From NCBI GenBank assembly GCA_950106755.1, contig OX467091.1, forward strand, positions 28,568,306-28,632,305: a DNA stretch of 64,000 nt, in the 5' to 3' direction. A program made the translations under genes and the position numbers. Below the pieces are notes generated by a model. The model was not told the origin of the DNA. It did not search any database and saw only the letters and a list, made by a program, of their open reading frames with translations. The DNA comes from Climacium dendroides. Its lineage: Eukaryota; Streptophyta; Bryopsida; Hypnales; Climaciaceae. Shown here piece after piece: positions 56,901 to 64,000 of the stretch (positions within the stretch are counted from its first letter, which is position 1; the number at the start of each line of letters is the position of its first letter).

Positions 56901-59900
56901 TACGTAAAAATTTGAGATATTTTCTTATTTTGGTCCACTAAAATACAGCCCACGTAACATCCATTCATTCATAATTTCAAAAATAATATGAATTTCAAAA
57001 TTATTCTCATGAAATCCAGCAAATTAGAAAATTTATAACTTATGGGAACACTTCATCCCATACACATACGTAAAAATTTGAGATATTTTCTTATTTGGTC
57101 CACTAAAATACAGCCCACGTAACATACAATCATTCATAATTTCAAAAATAACATGAATTTCAAAATTATTCTCATGAATTCCACAAAATTAGAAAATTTA
57201 GAACTTATGGATACACTTCATTCTCTACACATAAGTAGAAATTTGAGATATTTTCTTATTTGGTTGATTAAATTACAGCCCACCTAACATACATTCATTT
57301 ATGAATTAAAATATAACATGATTTTCAAAATTATTCTCATGAATTCCACAAGATTAGAAAATTTAAAACTTATGCGTACACTTCATTCTATACACATACG
57401 TAAAAATTTGAGATATTTTCTTATTTGGTCCACTAAAATATAGCCCACCTAACATACATTCATTTATAAATTAAAAAATAACATGAATTTCAAAATTATT
57501 CTCATGAATTCCTCAAAATTTTAAAAATTAGAACTTGTGGTTACACTTCATTCTATACACATAAGTAAAAATTTGTGATATTTTCTTATTTGGTTCACTA
57601 AATTACAGCCGCCTAACATACATTCATTTATTATCTAAAAAAAAATGATTTTCAAAATTATTCTCATGAATTCCACAAAATTAAAAAATTTAGAACTTAA
57701 GCGTACACTTCATTCTATACACATAAGTAGAAATTTGAGATATTTTCTTATTTGGTTCACTAAAACACAGCCCACCTAACATACATTCATTTTATGAATT
57801 AAAATATAACATGAATTTCAAAGTTATTCTCATGAATTCTTCAAAATTTAAAAATTTAAAACTTATAGGTACACTTCATTCTATACACATAAGTAGAAAT
57901 TTGAGATACTTTCTTCTTTGGTTCACTAAATTACAGCCCACCTAACATACATTCATGTATAAATTAAAAGAAACATGATTTTCAAAATTATTCTCATGAA
58001 TTCTACAAAATTAAAAAATTTAGAATTTACGCGTACACTTCATTCTATACACATAAGTAAAAATTTGAGATGTTTCATTATTTGGTCCACTAAACTACAA
58101 CCCACCTAACATACATTCATTTGTAAATTAAAGAATAACATGAATTCCTCAAAATTTAAAAATTTAAAACTTGTGGTTACACTTCATTCTATACACATAA
58201 ATAGAAATTTGAGATATTTTCTTATTTGGTTCACTAAATTACAGCTCGCCTAACATACATTCATTTATTAAATAAAAAATAACATAAATTTCAAAATTAT
58301 TCTCATGAATTCCTCAAAATTTAAAAATTTAGAACTGATGCGTACACTTCATTCTATACACATAAGTAGAAATTTGAGATATTTTCTTATTTGGTTCACT
58401 AAAATACAGCCCACTTAACATACATTCATTTATGAATTAAAATATAACATGAATTTCAAAGTTATTCTCATGAATTCTTCAAAATTTAAAAATTTAAAAC
58501 TTATAGGTACACTTCATTCTATATACATAAATAGAAATTTGTGATACTTTCTTCTTTGGTTCACTAAATTACAGCCCACCTAACATACATTCGTTCAGAA
58601 TTCCAAAAATAACATGAATTTCAAAATTATTCTCATGAATTCCACAAAATTAGAAAATTTAGAACTTATGGATACACTTCATTCTATACACATACGTAGA
58701 AATTTGAGATATATTTCTTATTTGGTTCATTAAATTCCAGCGCACCTAACATACATTCATTTATGAATTAAAATATAATATGAATTTCAAAATTATTCTC
58801 ATAAATTCCACAAAATTAGAAAATTTAGAACTTATGGGTTCACTTCATTCTATACACATAAGTAGAAATTTCAGATGTAGTCTTCCTTGGTTCACTAAAT
58901 TACAGCCCACCTAACATACATTCATTCATAATTTCAAAAATAATATGAATTTCAAAATTATTCTCATGAAATCCAGCAAATTAGAAAATTTATAACTTAT
59001 GGGAACACTTCATCCCATACACATACGTAAAAATTTGAGATATTTTCTTATTTTGGTCCACTAAAATACAGCCCACGTAACACCCATTCATTCATAATTT
59101 CAAAAGTAACATGAATTTCAAAATTATTCTCATGAATTCCACAAAATTAGAAAATTTAGAACTTATGGATACACTTCATTTTTTACACATAAGTAGAAAT
59201 TTGAGATATTTTCTTATTTGGTCCACTAAAATACAGCCCACCTAACATACATTCATTTATAAATTAAAAAATAACATGAATTTCAAAATTATTCTCATGA
59301 ATTCCTCAAAATTTAAAAATTTAGAACTGATGGTTACACTTCATTCTATACACATAAGTAGAAATTTGAGATATTTTCTTATTTGGTTCACTAAATTACA
59401 GCCCGCCTAACATACATTCATTTATTAATTAAAAAAAAGATGATTTTCAAAATTATTCTCATGAATTCCACAAAATTTACACTTCATCCTTAACACATAA
59501 GTAGAAATTTGTGATACTTTCTTCTTTGGTTCACTAAATTATAGCCCACCTAACATACATTCATTCACAATTTCAAAAATAACATGAATTTCAAAATTAT
59601 TCTCATGAATTCCACAAAATTAGAAAATTTAACACTTATGGATACACTTCATTCTATACACATACGTAGAAATTTGAGATATTTTCTTATTTGGTTCATT
59701 AAATTCCAGCGCACCTAACATACATTCATTTATGAATTAAAATATAATATGAATTTCAAAATTATTCTCATAAATTCCACAAAATTAGAAAATTTAGAAC
59801 TTATGGGTTCACTTCATTCTATACACATAAGTAGAAATTTCAGATGTAGTCTTCTTTGGTTCATTAAATTACAGCCCACCTAACATACGTTCATTTATGA

Positions 59901-60470
59901 ATTAAAAATATAACATGAATTTCAAAATTATTCTCATGAAATCCAGCAAATTAGAAAATTTAAAACTTATGGGAACACTTCATCCCATACACATATGTAA
60001 AAATTTGAGATATTTTCTTATTTTGGTCCACTAAAATACAGCCCACCTAACATACATTCATTTATAAATTAAAAACTAACATGAATTTCAAAATTATTCT
60101 CATGAATTCCACAAAATTAAAATATTTAAAACTTATGGGTACATTCAATTCTATATACATACGTAGAAATTTGTGATATTTGATTATTTGGTTCACTCAA
60201 TTACAGCCCACTTAACATACATTCATTCATAAATTAAAAACTAACATGAATTTCAAAATTATTCTCATGAATTCCACAAGTCTAATGAATTTGGAACTTA
60301 TGAGTACACTTATTTTTAAACCCTTACGTACAAATTTGTAACATATTCTTATTTTGGTTCTTCAAACTACAACCCACTTAAAATATAGTCATTTATAATT
60401 TCAAAAAAAACTTTGAATTCAATAATAGTGTCATGCATTCCATAAACCTAAAGAATATGGGTCTTATGTT
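53950..60470 (+). repeat. ~165-bp AT-rich satellite, large array
   Basis: Some 35 or more units of about 165 bp: TTTAGAACTTATGGGTACAC, TTCATTCTATACACATAAGT, TTACAGCCCACCTAACATAC, AATAACATGAATTTCAAAAT. All are in one orientation. A non-satellite block interrupts it at about 55460-56195. Variant letters recur at intervals (for example GGGAACACTTCATCCCATAC), suggesting higher-order duplications. Confidence 0.92.
55460..56195. other. Unique block inside the 165-bp satellite
   Basis: About 735 bp without satellite similarity. It begins GGTCCCTAAATGCCGGGCC and ends near GTTGGCAGCGTTACTGGGTT. A 76-codon frame (55550-55780) has no recognised motif. It is probably an insertion; no inverted ends were identified. 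Confidence 0.55.
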
Positions 60471-60599
60471 GGGACTTGATTGCAAACATTTACGTATAAA
60501 TTTGTAATATTATCTAACTTGGTCCTTTAAACTACAACACATTCGTAATACACTTGTTTTGACCTCACAAAATTATAATTTTTAGCATCAAATTAATGC

Positions 60600-60947
60600 A
60601 CCACCTTGTAAATGCCCTCGAGCACTTTCTGAAAATACCTAACGCTCTCCAATCAAACGCCAAATGTAGCGGCAAATGATGGATGAAGTTTGGATTTCAT
60701 AACTTCATCCATCCATAACTTGTGCATGGAGCATGCAATCAAAGAGTGCCAAGTCATTCTGGAATCCCCTCGACAAGACCTACGTGACGATGCCCTTGGA
60801 TTTTAATCGCCCTTCTCCATGCAAAAGTGCATTTGAACACCCTCTCGTTTTGACCCCCGTAACTTTTTATTTTTGGATTGAGGTAAAAGCTTCACCTTGT
60901 AGATGCCCTTGGGCACTTTCCAAAAATACCTTGCAGTCCCCAATCGG
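60600..60947 (-). repeat. Inverted copy of the hairpin repeat module
   Basis: Reverse complement of about 37335-37643: hairpin near 60677-60708, GACAAGACCTACGTGACGATG, GCCCTTCTCCATGCAAAAGTG. It ends at CCCCAATCGG, joined to array 4. Confidence 0.8.
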
Positions 60948-61019
60948 TTTTAGGGTTTAGGGTTTAGGGTTTTAGGGTTTAGGGTTTAGGGTTTAGGGTT
61001 TAGGGTTTAGGGTTTAGGG
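60948..61019 (+). repeat. Interstitial telomeric array 4
   Basis: About ten copies of TTTAGGG with two TTTTAGGG. It follows the inverted module and is followed by TTACAAGGGTGTTCCC. Confidence 0.95.
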
Positions 61020-61607
61020 TTACAAGGGTGTTCCCAAAAAAATGGCATGTTTTTTTTGGGCTAGAATTTTGGCTACCCCCCCATTATCAACTCTTGCGCT
61101 TCCAATGGAGAAATAAAAAGCCCTAATAGTTTCACCGTTTGTGAGATATAGCAACTTTGACTTTTCGAGGGTGAGTTGACTTTGCTTAGTTTAGGGTATT
61201 TTTGAGTTTTGAGTTGACCTACCCCCTTAGTTAAGGGTATTGTGAATGCAATGGTGGTATTGGATTTTTGAAAAAAGTTTAAGGGTTAGGAGTTATAAGC
61301 GTTTCAAAAGTTGGAGATAGGGTTGGTATCTTCTTAGGGTTTAGGTATTTTTAGGGTTAAGAGGTACCTACCCCCCCATTTTCAAGTGTTGTGAACACAA
61401 TAGAGTAATAAAAAGCCCAAACATAGGGCCTTTTTCGAAAGTTATGGCCGATTTGACTTTGAGGACCCCCAAAGTTGACTTTTAGGGGATGGCCGATTTT
61501 GGAAATGTGATCTAAAGGAAAGTTGTAGGGTTAGGAAAGGGGATTCCAGAAATGTAAGGCACGTGTTCATCCGACTTTGTATGCATGAGTTATGGACGGA
61601 TGAAGTC
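61020..61607 (+). repeat. Telomere-adjacent module D
   Basis: TTACAAGGGTGTTCCC, GGCTACCCCCCCATT, TGTGAGATATAGCAACTTTG, then three further short ACCTACCCCC stretches. It ends inside the hairpin word GGATGAAGT at 61607. Confidence 0.75.
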
Positions 61608-61657
61608 TTTAGGGTTTAGGGTTTAGGGGTTTAGGGTTTAGGGTTTAGGGTTTAGGG
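61608..61657 (+). repeat. Interstitial telomeric array 5
   Basis: About seven copies, one of them TTTAGGGG. It joins the broken hairpin arm to TTACATGAGTATCCC. Confidence 0.95.
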
Positions 61658-61731
61658 TTACATGAGTATCCCTGAGGATTTGGGGTGTTTTTTTTAAGCC
61701 GAGATTTTGGCTACCCCCCCATTTCTAAGGG
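61658..61731 (+). repeat. Telomere-adjacent module E, 74 bp
   Basis: Nearly identical to the first 74 bp of module C (37755 onward). It is cut at ATTTCTAAGG, where GGTTTAGGG repeats begin. Confidence 0.85.
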
Positions 61732-64000
61732 TTTAGGGTTTAGGGTTTAGGGTTTAGGGTTTTAGGGTTTAGGGTTTAGGGTTTAGGGTTTAGGGTTTAG
61801 GGTTTAGGGTTTAGGGTTTAGGGTTTAGGGTTTAGGGTTTAGGGTTTAGGGTTTAGGGTTTAGGGTTTAGGGTTTAGGGTTTAGGGTTTAGGGTTTAGGG
61901 TTTAGGGTTTAGGGTTTAGGGTTTAGGGTTTAGGGTTTAGGGTTTAGGGTTTAGGGTTTAGGGTTTAGGGTTTAGGGTTTAGGGTTTAGGGTTTAGGGTT
62001 TAGGGTTTAGGGTTTAGGGTTTAGGGTTTAGGGTTTAGGGTTTAGGGTTTAGGGTTTAGGGTTTAGGGTTTAGGGTTTAGGGTTTAGGGTTTAGGGTTTA
62101 GGGTTTAGGGTTTAGGGTTTAGGGTTTAGGGTTTAGGGTTTAGGGTTTAGGGTTTAGGGTTTAGGGTTTAGGGTTTAGGGTTTAGGGTTTAGGGTTTAGG
62201 GTTTAGGGTTTAGGGTTTAGGGTTTAGGGTTTAGGGTTTAGGGTTTAGGGTTTAGGGTTTAGGGTTTAGGGTTTAGGGTTTAGGGTTTAGGGTTTAGGGT
62301 TTAGGGTTTAGGGTTTAGGGTTTAGGGTTTAGGGTTTAGGGTTTAGGGTTTAGGGTTTAGGGTTTAGGGTTTAGGGTTTAGGGTTTAGGGTTTAGGGTTT
62401 AGGGTTTAGGGTTTAGGGTTTAGGGTTTAGGGTTTAGGGTTTAGGGTTTAGGGTTTAGGGTTTAGGGTTTAGGGTTTAGGGTTTAGGGTTTAGGGTTTAG
62501 GGTTTAGGGTTTAGGGTTTAGGGTTTAGGGTTTAGGGTTTAGGGTTTAGGGTTTAGGGTTTAGGGTTTAGGGTTTAGGGTTTAGGGTTTAGGGTTTAGGG
62601 TTTAGGGTTTAGGGTTTAGGGTTTAGGGTTTAGGGTTTAGGGTTTAGGGTTTAGGGTTTAGGGTTTAGGGTTTAGGGTTTAGGGTTTAGGGTTTAGGGTT
62701 TAGGGTTTAGGGTTTAGGGTTTAGGGTTTAGGGTTTAGGGTTTAGGGTTTAGGGTTTAGGGTTTAGGGTTTAGGGTTTAGGGTTTAGGGTTTAGGGTTTA
62801 GGGTTTAGGGTTTAGGGTTTAGGGTTTAGGGTTTAGGGTTTAGGGTTTAGGGTTTAGGGTTTAGGGTTTAGGGTTTAGGGTTTAGGGTTTAGGGTTTAGG
62901 GTTTAGGGTTTAGGGTTTAGGGTTTAGGGTTTAGGGTTTAGGGTTTAGGGTTTAGGGTTTAGGGTTTAGGGTTTAGGGTTTAGGGTTTAGGGTTTAGGGT
63001 TTAGGGTTTAGGGTTTAGGGTTTAGGGTTTAGGGTTTAGGGTTTAGGGTTTAGGGTTTAGGGTTTAGGGTTTAGGGTTTAGGGTTTAGGGTTTAGGGTTT
63101 AGGGTTTAGGGTTTAGGGTTTAGGGTTTAGGGTTTAGGGTTTAGGGTTTAGGGTTTAGGGTTTAGGGTTTAGGGTTTAGGGTTTAGGGTTTAGGGTTTAG
63201 GGTTTAGGGTTTAGGGTTTAGGGTTTAGGGTTTAGGGTTTAGGGTTTAGGGTTTAGGGTTTAGGGTTTAGGGTTTAGGGTTTAGGGTTTAGGGTTTAGGG
63301 TTTAGGGTTTAGGGTTTAGGGTTTAGGGTTTAGGGTTTAGGGTTTAGGGTTTAGGGTTTAGGGTTTAGGGTTTAGGGTTTAGGGTTTAGGGTTTAGGGTT
63401 TAGGGTTTAGGGTTTAGGGTTTAGGGTTTAGGGTTTAGGGTTTAGGGTTTAGGGTTTAGGGTTTAGGGTTTAGGGTTTAGGGTTTAGGGTTTAGGGTTTA
63501 GGGTTTAGGGTTTAGGGTTTAGGGTTTAGGGTTTAGGGTTTAGGGTTTAGGGTTTAGGGTTTAGGGTTTAGGGTTTAGGGTTTAGGGTTTAGGGTTTAGG
63601 GTTTAGGGTTTAGGGTTTAGGGTTTAGGGTTTAGGGTTTAGGGTTTAGGGTTTAGGGTTTAGGGTTTAGGGTTTAGGGTTTAGGGTTTAGGGTTTAGGGT
63701 TTAGGGTTTAGGGTTTAGGGTTTAGGGTTTAGGGTTTAGGGTTTAGGGTTTAGGGTTTAGGGTTTAGGGTTTAGGGTTTAGGGTTTAGGGTTTAGGGTTT
63801 AGGGTTTAGGGTTTAGGGTTTAGGGTTTAGGGTTTAGGGTTTAGGGTTTAGGGTTTAGGGTTTAGGGTTTAGGGTTTAGGGTTTAGGGTTTAGGGTTTAG
63901 GGTTTAGGGTTTAGGGTTTAGGGTTTAGGGTTTAGGGTTTAGGGTTTAAGGGTTAGGGTTTAGGGTTTAGGGTTTAGGGTTTTAGGGTTTAGGGTTAGGG
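61732..64000 (+). repeat. Terminal telomere (TTTAGGG)n, about 2.27 kb
   Basis: About 320 plant-type repeats, G-rich strand 5' to 3' toward the window end, as expected for a right chromosome end. It is perfect over nearly all its length. One TTTTAGGG lies near 61757. Variants TTTAAGGG, TTAGGG and TTTTAGGG lie in the last 60 bp, which may be end-of-read errors. Confidence 0.97.

Noticed and set aside
53950..60470. Short frames in the 165-bp satellite
   Set aside because: AT-rich satellite; no frame is conserved between units.

Overview
The window is the right-hand end of a land-plant nuclear chromosome. It finishes in about 2.27 kb of almost pure (TTTAGGG)n running to the last base, and it holds GT-AG introns, degenerate plant-type transposons and AT-rich satellites. 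The gene families (kinase-like proteins with an HNDISPDN loop and a DWG motif, a GCM/MULE/SWIM protein, a ParB/methyltransferase-like protein, piggyBac) look like those of a moss or other early-diverging land plant. That is recognition from memory, not a database result. No intact conserved housekeeping gene is visible.

Layout. 0-15 kb: relics of a kinase-like gene, two unknown ORFs, a DUF7869-type gene and a MULE-like transposase gene. 15-20.2 kb: an unknown spliced relic, repeats built around the palindrome TTCGGCGCCGAA, a 5S rRNA-like piece and a 54-bp minisatellite. 20.2-24.8 kb: a 12-exon gene that reads as a ParB-like domain plus a degenerate N4/N6 DNA-methyltransferase-like domain. 24.8-31.9 kb: a small CACTA-like MITE, poor sequence and a spliced unknown gene cut off by telomeric repeats. 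31.9-37.7 kb: hairpin-bearing 292-bp repeats, a solo LTR and a piggyBac transposase gene also cut off by telomeric repeats. 37.7-60.9 kb: an OTU-type ORF pair, a RAD54-like relic interrupted by a sterol-glucosyltransferase-like fragment, and two large AT-rich satellites (about 350 bp and about 165 bp). 60.9-64 kb: short modules alternating with telomeric arrays, then the terminal telomere.

Two themes tie the window together. First, short internal TTTAGGG arrays, all oriented like the true telomere, begin exactly where genes or repeat units are broken. Each is followed by a related TTACAnGnGT module, so the arm looks like a stack of former chromosome ends. Second, most coding relics are interrupted by single in-frame stops. 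Of 19 that I located, 13 are TAG, 3 TGA and 3 TAA. This fits C-to-T decay at CAG (CHG) and CGA (CG) sites in methylated DNA.

Most genes here are pseudogenes. The ParB/methyltransferase-like gene and the OTU ORF pair are the least expected contents.
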